DNA of 64,000 nt from Desertivirga arenae (GCF_017355785.1 NZ_JAFEWE010000006.1:1-64000); one strand, 5' to 3'. Numbered from the stretch's first letter, positions 37,521 through 47,083 are shown. A program made the numbers and translations. Notes: a model not told the origin generated them from the letters alone.

Positions 37521-38909
37521 ATGGAAGTAACATTCAGAGATAGAACATCAACCGTTACTGAAGATGGAAAAAATAGGCGATGGATCTATCCAAAGATCAT
37601 TAAAGGCGCGTTCTATAGATACCGCACCTGGTTTAGCTATGTATTATTAACCCTTTTATTTACAGGGCCTTTTATTAAGCTTAACGGGGAGCAATTGATC
37701 CTTCTGAATATTATTGAAAGGAAGTTCGTATTCTTTGGAGTCGTTTTCCTACCTCAGGACTTTTACATCTTTGTTCTTGCCAGTCTTACATTCCTTGTAT
37801 TTGTTTTGCTTTTTACATTGGTATTTGGGCGGGTCTGGTGTGGCTGGGCCTGCCCTCAAACCATCTTCATGGAGATGCTCTTTCGTAAGATCGAGATCCT
37901 GATTGAAGGAGATGCTTCAAAGCAAAAAAAGTTGAATGCCTCGCCGCTAACTGGAGAGAAGCTATTCAAAAAAAGCTTGAAACACGGAATTTTCATCATC
38001 CTCTCTTTTCTTATTGCCAACATCTTCCTCGGCTATATTATTGGCTCTGCTGAAGTAATAAAGATCATTAAAGAGCCAATTAACCAGCATGTTGTTGGAT
38101 TTATCTCAATAGTAATTTTCACCGCAGTTTTCTACCTGGTATTTTCGAAATTAAGAGAATTGGTGTGTGTGGTGATCTGTCCATATGGAAGACTGCAGGG
38201 AGTATTACTGGATAGTAAAAGTCTAGTTGTAGCATACGATTATATAAGAGGAGAACCAAGAGGAAAAAGAAAAAGGAACAATCCTACCCCGGAAAAAGGC
38301 GATTGTGTTGATTGTGATCTTTGTATACAGGTTTGCCCTACTGGAATTGACATCCGAAATGGGACTCAACTGGAGTGCATTAATTGCACCGCTTGTATAG
38401 ATGCCTGTAATTCGGTTATGCGAAAACTGAACCTTGCAGAAGACTTAATCGGGTTCAAATCAGAGGAAAACATAAAAAGCCGTCAAAAATTCAAATTTGG
38501 TAAAAGAATTTATGGTTATGCAGCGATCCTCCTGGTGATGATGACAGCTACGACAACTTTAATTGTTCGCCGGACTGATATAGAAACCACTGTTTTAAGG
38601 GCAGGTGGAACATTGTATCAGGAAAGAGATAATGGAACTGTAAGTAATCTTTACAACGCAGAACTGACAAATAAGACGTCGGGTGCCCTGAGGTTCTCTA
38701 TTGAAGCTGATGAACGGAATTGTGAGATCCAGGTGATCAACAAGGAGAACAAAATTAATAAGGGAGAAAGTGTTAAAGTAACCTTCTTCGTTATTAAACC
38801 GAAAAAAGGAATAAAAGAATATAAGTCAACAGTTTCGCTTAAAGTTATATCCGGTGGAAAAGTGCTGGATAAAGTTGAAACTACATTTATTGCACCACCA
38901 AATAGTTAA
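37521..38909 (+). CDS. ccoG: Cytochrome c oxidase accessory protein CcoG
   Basis: I prefer ATG 37521 (MEVTFRDRTSTV), which matches the usual N-terminus. An in-frame GTG at 37485 would add 12 residues. The protein (462 residues) has five membrane helices, the motif WCGWACPQT, and two ferredoxin-like clusters (CVDCDLCIQVCP and CINCTACIDAC), then a C-terminal immunoglobulin-like domain in the periplasm. CcoG/FixG/RdxA is thought to reduce Cu(II) for the CcoI pathway. It belongs to the ccoNO operon, with the fixH gene four bases downstream. Confidence 0.93.
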   Translation: MEVTFRDRTSTVTEDGKNRRWIYPKIIKGAFYRYRTWFSYVLLTLLFTGPFIKLNGEQLILLNIIERKFVFFGVVFLPQDFYIFVLASLTFLVFVLLFTLVFGRVWCGWACPQTIFMEMLFRKIEILIEGDASKQKKLNASPLTGEKLFKKSLKHGIFIILSFLIANIFLGYIIGSAEVIKIIKEPINQHVVGFISIVIFTAVFYLVFSKLRELVCVVICPYGRLQGVLLDSKSLVVAYDYIRGEPRGKRKRNNPTPEKGDCVDCDLCIQVCPTGIDIRNGTQLECINCTACIDACNSVMRKLNLAEDLIGFKSEENIKSRQKFKFGKRIYGYAAILLVMMTATTTLIVRRTDIETTVLRAGGTLYQERDNGTVSNLYNAELTNKTSGALRFSIEADERNCEIQVINKENKINKGESVKVTFFVIKPKKGIKEYKSTVSLKVISGGKVLDKVETTFIAPPNS

Positions 38910-38913
38910 GCTT

Positions 38914-39336
38914 ATGAACTGGGGAAAGAAAATAGTATTCGTGATGTTTTTGTTTATGTCGTTCATTGTATTTTTAAGTGCAAGGATGGTACTAAGTGAT
39001 AACGATGAGCTGATCGACAAGAACTATTATGAGGAGGGCCTTAATTATGACAAAGAATATAATGCTCATAAGGCTGCATTGAAAGACTCTGTGATTCCTG
39101 AACTGGACATCCAGACAGATGGAATACATGTTTCCTTTCCTTGCGATGTAGAATACAAGATTAATAGTAAATGCCTTGCCAATGCGGGTAGAGACCATAT
39201 CTATAAAGGATCAACTGTTAATAAAGCGCTATTGATACCTTCAGCTCAATTAAGAAAAGGCGAATGGGTGTTGAATTTCGAGTACACAGCTGCCGGAAAA
39301 GTATATCAGGTTAAAAAAGAGATTATAATGCCATGA
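38914..39336 (+). CDS. fixH: FixH family protein
   Basis: 140 residues from ATG 38914 (MNWGKKIVFVMFLFM), four bases after the ccoG stop; earlier starts would overlap ccoG. One N-terminal membrane helix (8-26) precedes a periplasmic beta domain: VLSDNDELIDKNYYEEGLNYD is the conserved FixH segment, and the end GEWVLNFEYTAAGKVYQVKK is a typical beta hairpin. FixH/CcoH is needed for cbb3 assembly or stability. The stop overlaps the next ATG (ATGA). Confidence 0.88.
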   Translation: MNWGKKIVFVMFLFMSFIVFLSARMVLSDNDELIDKNYYEEGLNYDKEYNAHKAALKDSVIPELDIQTDGIHVSFPCDVEYKINSKCLANAGRDHIYKGSTVNKALLIPSAQLRKGEWVLNFEYTAAGKVYQVKKEIIMP

Positions 39337-40016
39337 GTTACCAGGCGCTAGCATTCTTTACCGGACTATTTGGAAGTCTGCACTGTGTAGCCATGTGCGG
39401 CCCTCTGGTAATGGCTATTCCTTTTCAGGGACTGTCTATATTCTCGGTATTGTTTCAGCGTATTTCATACCAAGCGGGTAGAATTCTTGTTTACACGATC
39501 ATTGGATTGTTAGCAGGAGTGGTTGGTAAGCAATTCGACCTGTTGGGATGGCAAAAAGGGTTAAGCGTATTTTCCGGTCTGATCTTGATCCTGCTTGCCC
39601 TTCCGTATTTCTTGCCGCAGAGATTTCGCCATAAAACTCAGTTTAAAGTGAAGTTCAGTCAGCCCCTGGCACTGCTATTTAGCAAGGTTTTGACGAAACC
39701 TTACGGCGGAGTAATTGCGGGAGCATTAAACGGACTGCTTCCATGCGGGATGGTCTACATGGCATTAGCAGCCTCCTTGAATACAGGTTCTGCCGAACAG
39801 GGGGCAAGTTTTATGTTTTTCTTTGGACTTGGAACTACTCCGCTTATGCTTTTAACCGCGCTTGCTCCTATCCTTTTTAAAAAGAGAATTAAATTTAGTG
39901 CAGTAACCCCTTTTCTTTTCCTTATAATCGGTTCATGGTTGGTGATCAGGGGAAGCAATTTTAATGTACCATTTATCCATGAACAGCAAACACCAGGGGT
40001 TAGTAGTTGCAAATAG
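39333..40016 (+). CDS. TauE/SafE-like (DsbD_2-type) membrane protein of the cbb3 locus
   Basis: 227 residues, six predicted membrane helices. The first helix has GLFGSLHCVAMCGPLVMA, with the H-C-x3-C pattern found in members linked to copper or cbb3 assembly, and a second related segment occurs as GALNGLLPCGMVYMALA. It overlaps fixH by four bases and closes the operon. Database names call it sulfite exporter TauE/SafE, but the context and the Cys/His/Met residues suggest metal or electron transport for oxidase maturation, which is inference. No clear terminator follows. Confidence 0.82.
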   Translation: MSYQALAFFTGLFGSLHCVAMCGPLVMAIPFQGLSIFSVLFQRISYQAGRILVYTIIGLLAGVVGKQFDLLGWQKGLSVFSGLILILLALPYFLPQRFRHKTQFKVKFSQPLALLFSKVLTKPYGGVIAGALNGLLPCGMVYMALAASLNTGSAEQGASFMFFFGLGTTPLMLLTALAPILFKKRIKFSAVTPFLFLIIGSWLVIRGSNFNVPFIHEQQTPGVSSCK

Positions 40017-40052
40017 CTTGATTTCTTTATCTCACTGCATTATCCGTTTGCA

Positions 40053-40742
40053 TTAAATTCTTTCTAATAACTCCTTTACCAAATTTGGCACACCCACGCT
40101 TGCCTTTTCTGCGATTGCACGAAGATTAGGAAGATAAAGATCAGGAACCTTCGGATCTATCAAAATTTTTTCTGCATCCTTACTTACAAAATCAGATAAA
40201 CCTGCTGCCGGATAAACATTTAGGGAAGTCCCTACTATGATGAATATATCTGCGCCGGCACAAATTTTAGCAGCTGGTTCTATCATGGGTACCGCTTCTC
40301 CAAACCATACAACATGAGGGCGCAACTGTGAACCTAAAGCACAGGTCTCCCCCATCTTCAATTCCCAGCCATCAATATCATAAAGCAGGTTAGGATTTTT
40401 AGACGACTGAGCTTTGGTGATAATCCCGTGAAGATGAACTACATTACCAGATCCAGCTCTCTCATGAAGGTTGTCTACATTTTGAGTGATGATAGTAACC
40501 TTATATTTTTCTTCAAGCTTAGCCAGTGCATAGTGAGCAGGATTAGGACTTGCTTCCAGCACTGACTTTCGGCGCATATTATAAAACTCCTGAACCATCT
40601 CTGGATTTGCCTGCCACGCCTCAGGAGTAGCTACGTCATATACATTGTAACCCTCCCAAAGTCCGTCTGCATCCCGAAAGGTCTGGAGGCCACTTTCTGC
40701 AGAAATTCCCGCTCCTGTTAACACCACAATATTATTCTTCAT
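40053..40742 (-). CDS. cobB: Sirtuin NAD-dependent protein deacylase, zinc site missing
   Basis: 229 residues. The NAD-binding motifs GAGISAESGLQTFRD (10-24) and TQNVDNLHERAG (86-97) are intact, as is the catalytic H105 in HLHG. Y54 and R57 (FYNMRR) are the pair that lets class III sirtuins act on succinyl or malonyl lysine. The four Cys that normally bind zinc are absent: the region between HLHG and LRPHVVWFGE reads ITKAQSSKNPN then GETCALGSQ. The same loss is seen in other Bacteroidota sirtuins as far as I recall. It is monocistronic. Confidence 0.9.
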   Translation of the reverse strand: MKNNIVVLTGAGISAESGLQTFRDADGLWEGYNVYDVATPEAWQANPEMVQEFYNMRRKSVLEASPNPAHYALAKLEEKYKVTIITQNVDNLHERAGSGNVVHLHGIITKAQSSKNPNLLYDIDGWELKMGETCALGSQLRPHVVWFGEAVPMIEPAAKICAGADIFIIVGTSLNVYPAAGLSDFVSKDAEKILIDPKVPDLYLPNLRAIAEKASVGVPNLVKELLERI

Positions 40743-40850
40743 GATCTTATTAACATAGTCTTATAACAAATGTACAAAAGGAATTTAGTATAGATTGTTC
40801 ATCCCTATGTAATCTCAATTCAAAATCACTAACATCTCGTATCTAATATC

Positions 40851-40858
40851 TATTTTTG
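40851..40858 (+). promoter_or_regulatory. Consensus -7 box (TATTTTTG)
   Basis: TATTTTTG fits TAnnTTTG exactly, about 39 bases before the start of the membrane-anchored protein at 40898. A -33 box is not clear. It is a plausible promoter for that gene. Confidence 0.4.
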
Positions 40859-40897
40859 CCGCCGTTTGGAGTTTTTCCTTTCTCTTATTATTCATTC

Positions 40898-41392
40898 ATG
40901 AGTGACAGATTTAAAAGAATATTTCTTGGTCTAAGTATCGTAGTTCCTTTCCTTATTTATTCCCTTTATTATTATGGGATGATGGTTAAAAATGCTCCCT
41001 ATAAGTTTTCAGAGTTTAAAGAGTTAACCTTTAAATATGGCCTGGGTGATAGTTTAGCAAACAGCTATAATTCAAAAACCATGGAGTACCAATATCTTAA
41101 TGAGAGCGATTCTATAGTTAAGAAAAAAGTTAAATTAACAAAAGACGATTTACTTTATCTGCATCGGAAGGCGGCAGATCTTGGTTTTTGGAACTTCCCG
41201 GAGAAGATGGAAGGAAGCTCAGAGGGGACCGGAACAGTTCAACCGCATTACTATCTCGAATTCAAATACGAGAGAAAAACTAAACACATTGATTTTGATG
41301 TTGACTTTGCAGGTAAACCTAAACTTAAAGATGCAGTGAGACAGTTAATTGAAGTGGTCGACGAACGGATAAAAACCGCAGAAAGCAGGTAA
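40898..41392 (+). CDS. Membrane-anchored protein of unknown function
   Basis: I start at ATG 40898 (MSDRFKRIFLG); an upstream in-frame ATG would put a Phe-rich stretch before it. 164 residues: one N-terminal helix (8-29, IFLGLSIVVPFLIYSLYYYG) and a periplasmic domain that alternates short strands and charged helices (FSEFKELTFKYGLGDSLANS, DDLLYLHRKAADLGFWNFPE, HYYLEFKYERKTKHIDFD). The end is a helix, LKDAVRQLIEVVDERIK. No family is recognised. It is monocistronic between a sirtuin and a phosphoesterase gene. Confidence 0.65.
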   Translation: MSDRFKRIFLGLSIVVPFLIYSLYYYGMMVKNAPYKFSEFKELTFKYGLGDSLANSYNSKTMEYQYLNESDSIVKKKVKLTKDDLLYLHRKAADLGFWNFPEKMEGSSEGTGTVQPHYYLEFKYERKTKHIDFDVDFAGKPKLKDAVRQLIEVVDERIKTAESR

Positions 41393-41519
41393 TTACTTTC
41401 ACAAAGCTTGGTTGCTGACAATAGGTTGTAACATTCTTTTGTCATAAGAACCTACGACAAACTTTCTTGTGTAGCAATTTGTAACAAGGCTCGTCCAAAA
41501 CTTTTACTGTTACTGATTC

Positions 41520-42749
41520 ATGAGATCTATACGAATACTTCCTATTGCTCTATTACTTGTATTTATTTTACTAATAGACTTTTATGCTTTCCAGGCGCTG
41601 GGTCCTATCATATCAAAATTTGGTAAAAGTTCTCAAGAACTTGTCTCCGCAGCATACTGGGGAATTACAGGTTTTATCCTCTTTTCACTTCTTTTTACTC
41701 TAAAAGCAGCTCTAAAAGTTGGCAAACTTACTAATGCCTTAAAAAACTGTATAAATACGGTATTAGTCAACTTTGTAACTAAGCTTGTCTTTGTTCTATC
41801 AATTTTTATCCAGGATATAATCAGAGTACTGGCGAGTGTATTTAATGCTGGTGTTTTACCAGCACGGAATGATATCGCCATTTTTGTCGGACTAGGATTA
41901 GCCTTTCTTATTTTTCTGGCCTTTTTACATGGGGTAACACTCGGTAAGTACAATTATAAGGTTCATAAATTGAACCTGCATTTCGATGATCTACCGGAAG
42001 CATTTGATGATTTTAAGCTCGTGCAGATCTCTGATGTTCATGCAGGCAGTTTTGACAACGCCAGAGCGGTAGAAAAAGGCATTCGTCTGATAAATGATCA
42101 AGAGCCCGATCTTTTTGTATTTACGGGCGATTTGGTGAATAATCAATCAGAAGAAATCCTTCCCTGGATAGAAAAGTTCGGCAGGATAAAAGCTAAATAC
42201 GGGAAGTATTCGATTTTGGGGAATCATGACTACGGCGATTACATTCAATGGAGCAGTCATCATGAGAAAGCGATGAATCTCGAGCATCTTAAAATATACC
42301 ATTCTAATATGGGCTTCGAGTTACTTTTGGATCAGCATGCTTTGATAAAAAAGGACGGACAAGAAATTGCCCTGTTAGGAGTGGAAAACTGGGGCCTGGG
42401 ATTTGGACAAAGAGGTGATATTAAAAAAGCTCTTTCGGGGGTGAATCCTGATGCCTTCAAAGTTCTTCTTTCTCATGACCCTACCCATTGGCAAAGTATT
42501 ATCAAAGAACTTCCGGTCAAAATAGATTTAACACTTTCAGGACATACGCATGGGATGCAATTTGGAATAGAAGCCCTTGGGATTAAATGGAGTCCGGTAA
42601 AATACAGGTATAAGCACTGGGCTGGATTAACGGAGTATAAGAGCCGCTATCTTTACATCAACAGAGGCTTCGGTTTTTTAGGTTTTTCAGGAAGAGTAGG
42701 AATCTGGCCGGAAATAACGGTAATAACATTGAAAAAATCTTATGCTTAA
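41520..42749 (+). CDS. Membrane-bound metallophosphoesterase
   Basis: 409 residues. Four N-terminal membrane helices (about 5-25, 40-62, 80-102 and 118-140) are followed by a calcineurin-like phosphoesterase domain: QISDVHAGSF, FTGDLVNN, LGNHDYGDY, LSHDPTH and SGHTHGMQFG supply the two-metal site. This is the YkuE/YaeI-type arrangement, in which some members cleave lipid A precursors or other phosphodiesters, and the substrate here is unknown. The stop directly abuts the stop of the convergent DNA-repair gene (42749/42750), with no terminator space between them. Confidence 0.9.
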   Translation: MRSIRILPIALLLVFILLIDFYAFQALGPIISKFGKSSQELVSAAYWGITGFILFSLLFTLKAALKVGKLTNALKNCINTVLVNFVTKLVFVLSIFIQDIIRVLASVFNAGVLPARNDIAIFVGLGLAFLIFLAFLHGVTLGKYNYKVHKLNLHFDDLPEAFDDFKLVQISDVHAGSFDNARAVEKGIRLINDQEPDLFVFTGDLVNNQSEEILPWIEKFGRIKAKYGKYSILGNHDYGDYIQWSSHHEKAMNLEHLKIYHSNMGFELLLDQHALIKKDGQEIALLGVENWGLGFGQRGDIKKALSGVNPDAFKVLLSHDPTHWQSIIKELPVKIDLTLSGHTHGMQFGIEALGIKWSPVKYRYKHWAGLTEYKSRYLYINRGFGFLGFSGRVGIWPEITVITLKKSYA

Positions 42750-43508
42750 TCACACTCCTTTTTCAACCAGATATTTCCAGTATCTTTTGGGAACGTGCCT
42801 TAAATGAAGCTTTGTGTTCTTCCGCTCCTGTATATTAACATGTTGAAAGTAATCTTTCCACAATGATTGATAAAGTTCCTCAGACTCCTCAAACACAGAG
42901 CTTTCTCCTTTAGTGTTCCAGTCTTCAGTAGAAGCGAAAGTGATCTCTTCAACACTTTCCAGATTGTAATAGATACCATATTTTCTTCTCAGGTCGTAGA
43001 TCAACCATTTCTGGTCGGCATACCGTTTTCGAAAATGCTCTGTAACCAGGGGTAGCACATTAAAATCAGGTTCTATTTCTGCAAAATAAATATTATCCTT
43101 AGTTAATTTAAAGCGGACAAAAGCCTCCATCCTATGCCTCTCCCGGTGAACCATTTTGGCGACCTGGCTCACTTTCAACACCGCAGGATTAGCAAAAGCC
43201 TTCTCTGCTTCCTTCGTTGAGAATGCCAGCTGTATAAATTTCAAAAGTGTATTTTCTATTCCAGGAATTTCCGAGAGGTAGCAGCAATAGATATTTTTAC
43301 AGGATGAGACAGGTAAGTGTTTTAGTAAACCGTTCCATACTCGTTCAGCTTTCAGCTTATTAGTGGCTACCTCATATCTTCCAGCGAATGCTTCCGGTAG
43401 ATAAAAAGCTTCTTTTAAGATCGAAACCAGAGAAAACTTCTTTTCATAGACTTCAAAAACCGCTGATAAAAATCCATACCAGGAGCCATCATAAGTAAGA
43501 TTGACCAT
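42750..43508 (-). CDS. TIGR03915 family putative DNA repair protein
   Basis: 252 residues, no membrane segment. It begins MVNLTYDGSWYGFLSAVFEVYE, the typical start of TIGR03915 proteins, and contains MVHRERHRMEAFVRFK and YFAEIEPDFNVLPLV. These proteins are always encoded with the radical-SAM protein TIGR03916 and are thought to act on DNA, perhaps as part of a uracil-DNA-glycosylase-like repair unit. The biochemical activity is unknown. The start overlaps the stop of the radical-SAM gene by one base, so the two are translationally coupled. Confidence 0.85.
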   Translation of the reverse strand: MVNLTYDGSWYGFLSAVFEVYEKKFSLVSILKEAFYLPEAFAGRYEVATNKLKAERVWNGLLKHLPVSSCKNIYCCYLSEIPGIENTLLKFIQLAFSTKEAEKAFANPAVLKVSQVAKMVHRERHRMEAFVRFKLTKDNIYFAEIEPDFNVLPLVTEHFRKRYADQKWLIYDLRRKYGIYYNLESVEEITFASTEDWNTKGESSVFEESEELYQSLWKDYFQHVNIQERKNTKLHLRHVPKRYWKYLVEKGV

Positions 43509-44761
43509 TAAAAAAGACTTAGTTGAGGAGTGATCGACTTCAAATGTTTACTCTGTGAAGAGGCAAGAATAAATTGCTTTATCTGACTCTCTGAATAATT
43601 TTTTCGCTCAAACTGTGAACTATTACAGGTAATAAAATACCTCGCCCGGTTCAATGCTACTCCTATCTTCTTCAAGTGTTCCCAATTTAATCGTTGAAAC
43701 CTTCGGGCTTCGACGATCTTGTGTGCGGATTGAAGACCAATTCCCGGCACACGGAGAATTAAGTGCAGATCTGCCTTGTTAATATCTAATGGAAATTCAT
43801 GTAGGTTCCGAAGAGCCCAACCCAATTTGGGGTCAATATCAAGATCAAGATTAGGATGATCGTTATTTACGATTTCCTGTACTTTAAAACCATAAAATCT
43901 CAGCAACCAGTCGGTTTGATAAAGTCTGTTCTCCCTGATAGTAGGAACGGCGGAACTTAATCCCGGTAAACGACTATCGTTGCTTATCGGAACATAACCA
44001 GAGTAATAAACGCGCTTAAGATTGAAGTTCCTGTAAAAGCTGTTAGCTGTAAACATAATATCCTTATCGGTTTCCCTGGAAGCTCCAATGATCATCTGGG
44101 TACTTTGCCCGGCCGGAGCAAAGAGAGGGGCTTTTTTGAATAACTTTTTCTCCTCTCTGTTCTGAATGATCTCCTCCTTAAGGTAATTCATTGGTTGGAT
44201 CATATCCTTTCGGTCTTTATCGGGAGCAAGAAGCTTTAAGCCCTGTTCGGTTGGGATCTCGATATTAACACTAAGGCGGTCTGCGTATAAGCCAGCTTCA
44301 TGCATCAATTCGTCACTTGCTCCGGGGATAGATTTGAGATGAATATAACCATTAAACTTGTGCTCAGTACGGAGCTTCTTTGCTACACGGACAAGGCGTT
44401 CCATGGTATAGTCGGCATTTTTAAAAATTCCCGAACTAAGAAAAAGGCCTTCTATGTAGTTTCTTCGGTAAAAATTTATGGTTAGATCGACAACTTCCTG
44501 AACAGTAAAAGCCGTTCGCTGGATATCATTACTTTTCCTCGTTACACAATAGGCGCAATCGTATATACAAAAGTTGGTTAGAAGTATTTTTAGCAGGGAT
44601 ACACAACGACCATCCTCTGTGTAAGTATGACAAATTCCATTTCCAGTATCTCCTAAACCTTTATTATGATTTTTACGATTACTTCCGCTGGAAGAGCATG
44701 AAACATCGTACTTCGCCGCATCTGCTAATATTTGCAATTTCTCTCTTATCCTCTCCGACAT
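43508..44761 (-). CDS. TIGR03916 family radical-SAM putative DNA modification/repair protein
   Basis: 417 residues. The radical-SAM cluster is C-x3-C-x2-C in NFCIYDCAYC, following two more conserved Cys-rich stretches (DVSCSSSGSN, GICHTYTEDGRC). A C-terminal helix-hairpin-helix (HLILRVPGIGLQSAHKIVEARR) should bind DNA. Together with the downstream TIGR03915 partner it forms a conserved two-gene unit whose reaction has not been established as far as I know. By family it would use S-adenosylmethionine to repair or modify a base. It is the first gene of the operon. Confidence 0.88.
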   Translation of the reverse strand: MSERIREKLQILADAAKYDVSCSSSGSNRKNHNKGLGDTGNGICHTYTEDGRCVSLLKILLTNFCIYDCAYCVTRKSNDIQRTAFTVQEVVDLTINFYRRNYIEGLFLSSGIFKNADYTMERLVRVAKKLRTEHKFNGYIHLKSIPGASDELMHEAGLYADRLSVNIEIPTEQGLKLLAPDKDRKDMIQPMNYLKEEIIQNREEKKLFKKAPLFAPAGQSTQMIIGASRETDKDIMFTANSFYRNFNLKRVYYSGYVPISNDSRLPGLSSAVPTIRENRLYQTDWLLRFYGFKVQEIVNNDHPNLDLDIDPKLGWALRNLHEFPLDINKADLHLILRVPGIGLQSAHKIVEARRFQRLNWEHLKKIGVALNRARYFITCNSSQFERKNYSESQIKQFILASSQSKHLKSITPQLSLF

Positions 44762-44856
44762 AAATCAAAAATACTAAAATAATTAGTAAAGGATAAAATC
44801 AATTTGAAATTCAATTTGTTTATTTAAATGAAGGAAAAGGCAATAATTTTTTAACT

Positions 44857-44873
44857 TGCCAAAACAGTTGGCA
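44857..44873. promoter_or_regulatory. Short palindrome upstream of the FUSC gene
   Basis: TGCCAA (44857-44862) and TTGGCA (44868-44873) form inverted arms around AACAG, 35 bases before the start at 44909. It could be an operator or a small leader hairpin. There is no further support. Confidence 0.3.
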
Positions 44874-44908
44874 CAGTTTCCTGGCCTTTTTTACCCCACA
44901 GATTTAAC

Positions 44909-47083
44909 ATGAAGCAAACCAGGGAGATAAAGAATTTCATATATAGTCAATATTTTACCGATGGCCTTCGGATTACATTTGGGGTACTTCTACCCCCTTT
45001 AATTTTTTCGCAAGCAGGGCATTTAGATATCGGCATTACTGTTTCATTGGGAGCTATTACAACAAGTATTCCTGATACCCCCGGCCCGGTTGTTCATAAG
45101 AGAAATGGTATGATGGCTAGCATTGGTTTCATGCTATTTACTGCCTTGCTTACAGGGCTGATAAATCACTCGCCGGTCCTGGTTGCTATGGAGGTTCTTC
45201 TTTTATCCTTTTTTTATTCCATGTTCAATGTTTATGGTAACCGGGCATCTTCTGTTGGAACAGGGGTTCTGATTGTCATGATATTAAATATTGAAAGAGA
45301 GTTTAGTGCGGCTCAACTTTTCCAGTATTGCGGGTTCTTACTATTGGGAGGCATCTGGTATATGGCTCTTAGCGTGGCAATTTCAATGCTTCAACCGTAT
45401 AGGATTGCCCAGCAGGCTTTAGGGGAATCCATAGAAAAAGTGGCTGATTACCTGCGATTGAAAGCTCGGTTTTATAATCCAGTTACAGATCTTGATCTGA
45501 ACTACAAAAAACTGGTAGAAAAGCAGATCGACGCCCACCAACAACAAGATGTAGTGCGAGAAATTCTCTTCAAGAATAAGTTGGTTACCAAAAATCCATC
45601 AGATACTGCTCGCTTGCTGGTTCTGCTTTTCTCTGATATTGTAGATCTATTTGAGCAGAGCATGGCTACTCATTATGATTACAGGGCCGTAAGGGAAAGA
45701 TTTGAAGGCAGTTCTGTACTACGTGAGTTTCAAACTATTATTCAGAACATTGGTGACGAATTGGAGAACTTAGGCCATGCTGTAACAGCTAATGAGCGGC
45801 CTAAACAGCTTCATAATTTTCAAAATCAGTTAGAACAGTTGAAGTACCATATTGATATGGTGGACAATAATCTTATCCTCAAAAAGATATTAATTAATGT
45901 TCGGAACATCATAAATCGCATTCAATCTATTTATGGGTATTTCAGGGAGAAAAAAGTAGATAATATTAAGAAAGGGACAGAAAAAGATCTTGACAGGTTT
46001 GTTTCCCGACAAGCTATCGATCCCAAATCCTTTGTTGATAATCTTAGTCTTAAATCCAACAACTTCAGACATGCTTTACGTGTTTCCATTGTTTGTGTAT
46101 TAGGTTACATTATCTCTACCATGATCGGTGGAAGTCATAGTTATTGGGTGTTACTAACTATTGTAGTTATCCTGAAACCAGCCTTTAGCCTGACTAAAGA
46201 ACGTAACTATCAGCGTTTAATTGGAACCTTTGTAGGAGGAATTGTGGGAGCACTGGTGATCTACTACGTGAAGGACCCAACACAACGCTTCCTCATCATG
46301 CTGGTTTTTATGATCGGTGCCTATAGTTTTCAACGGCTTAACTATGTAGTTACAGTTCTGTTCATGACTCCTTTTATCCTGATCATGTTAAGCTTTATTG
46401 GTTACGGAAGTTTGAAAGTAGTTGAAGAACGCATTATTGACACCTTTATAGGTTCTTTTATTGCATTAGTGGCGAGTTACTTTGTTTTTCCTGCCTGGGA
46501 GTATTTCCACCTCCGTTCGCATATGCGAAAACTCCTGATTGCTAATTATCATTACCTTGCTGAAATAGCATTAACTTTTACCGGAAAAGAACTTGATGTG
46601 GTAGAGTATAAACTAGCTAGAAAAGAGGTGTATGTTCAGTCGGCTAATATGGGATCTGTGCTTCAGCGAATGTTATCAGAACCTAAAGACAAACAGATGC
46701 ATGTTAATGAGGTGAACAATTTCATTGTTTTAAACCATAGTCTTTCCTCTTACATTGCAACTTTAGCGACTCATATAAAAGCTGAGGAAAGACAGCTGAT
46801 CAATCCGGGGCATGTAAAAACCTTAAGGAAAGCCCTGTTCCACTTGTGTGAAAGTATTGCGCAACTGCAGTCAGATAACCAAACCGGATTTAAGGAGATT
46901 GATTTGAAAGCTCCGGAGGCTGCTTTGAAACTTGCTGAAGAAAGTCCGGATTCGAGGTTAATTACTGAACAGTTAGATTTTATTAGCAAAGCATCATCGG
47001 ATTTGTTAAAGATCACGCAAAAAGTGAGCGGTCAGGTTGAAAATCCAACTTTAGAAAAAGCAGTAAATACGCAGCCTGCTTAA
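44909..47083 (+). CDS. FUSC family membrane protein (YccS/YhfK-like)
   Basis: 724 residues. Two sets of membrane helices (about 15-165 and 388-540) flank a cytoplasmic domain (185-380), and a third cytoplasmic region ends the protein. SHSYWVLLTIVVILKPAFSLTKERNYQRLIGTFVGG is the FUSC signature in the second half. The family includes the aromatic-acid efflux component AaeB and YccS/YhfK, probably exporters or permeability proteins. No efflux partner (membrane fusion protein or outer-membrane channel) is adjacent. It is monocistronic. Confidence 0.88.
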   Translation: MKQTREIKNFIYSQYFTDGLRITFGVLLPPLIFSQAGHLDIGITVSLGAITTSIPDTPGPVVHKRNGMMASIGFMLFTALLTGLINHSPVLVAMEVLLLSFFYSMFNVYGNRASSVGTGVLIVMILNIEREFSAAQLFQYCGFLLLGGIWYMALSVAISMLQPYRIAQQALGESIEKVADYLRLKARFYNPVTDLDLNYKKLVEKQIDAHQQQDVVREILFKNKLVTKNPSDTARLLVLLFSDIVDLFEQSMATHYDYRAVRERFEGSSVLREFQTIIQNIGDELENLGHAVTANERPKQLHNFQNQLEQLKYHIDMVDNNLILKKILINVRNIINRIQSIYGYFREKKVDNIKKGTEKDLDRFVSRQAIDPKSFVDNLSLKSNNFRHALRVSIVCVLGYIISTMIGGSHSYWVLLTIVVILKPAFSLTKERNYQRLIGTFVGGIVGALVIYYVKDPTQRFLIMLVFMIGAYSFQRLNYVVTVLFMTPFILIMLSFIGYGSLKVVEERIIDTFIGSFIALVASYFVFPAWEYFHLRSHMRKLLIANYHYLAEIALTFTGKELDVVEYKLARKEVYVQSANMGSVLQRMLSEPKDKQMHVNEVNNFIVLNHSLSSYIATLATHIKAEERQLINPGHVKTLRKALFHLCESIAQLQSDNQTGFKEIDLKAPEAALKLAEESPDSRLITEQLDFISKASSDLLKITQKVSGQVENPTLEKAVNTQPA

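Noticed and set aside
44857-44890. Possible sigma-54 promoter (TTGGCACAG) before the FUSC gene
   Set aside because: The GC element at the required -12 distance is missing; the bases there read TG.
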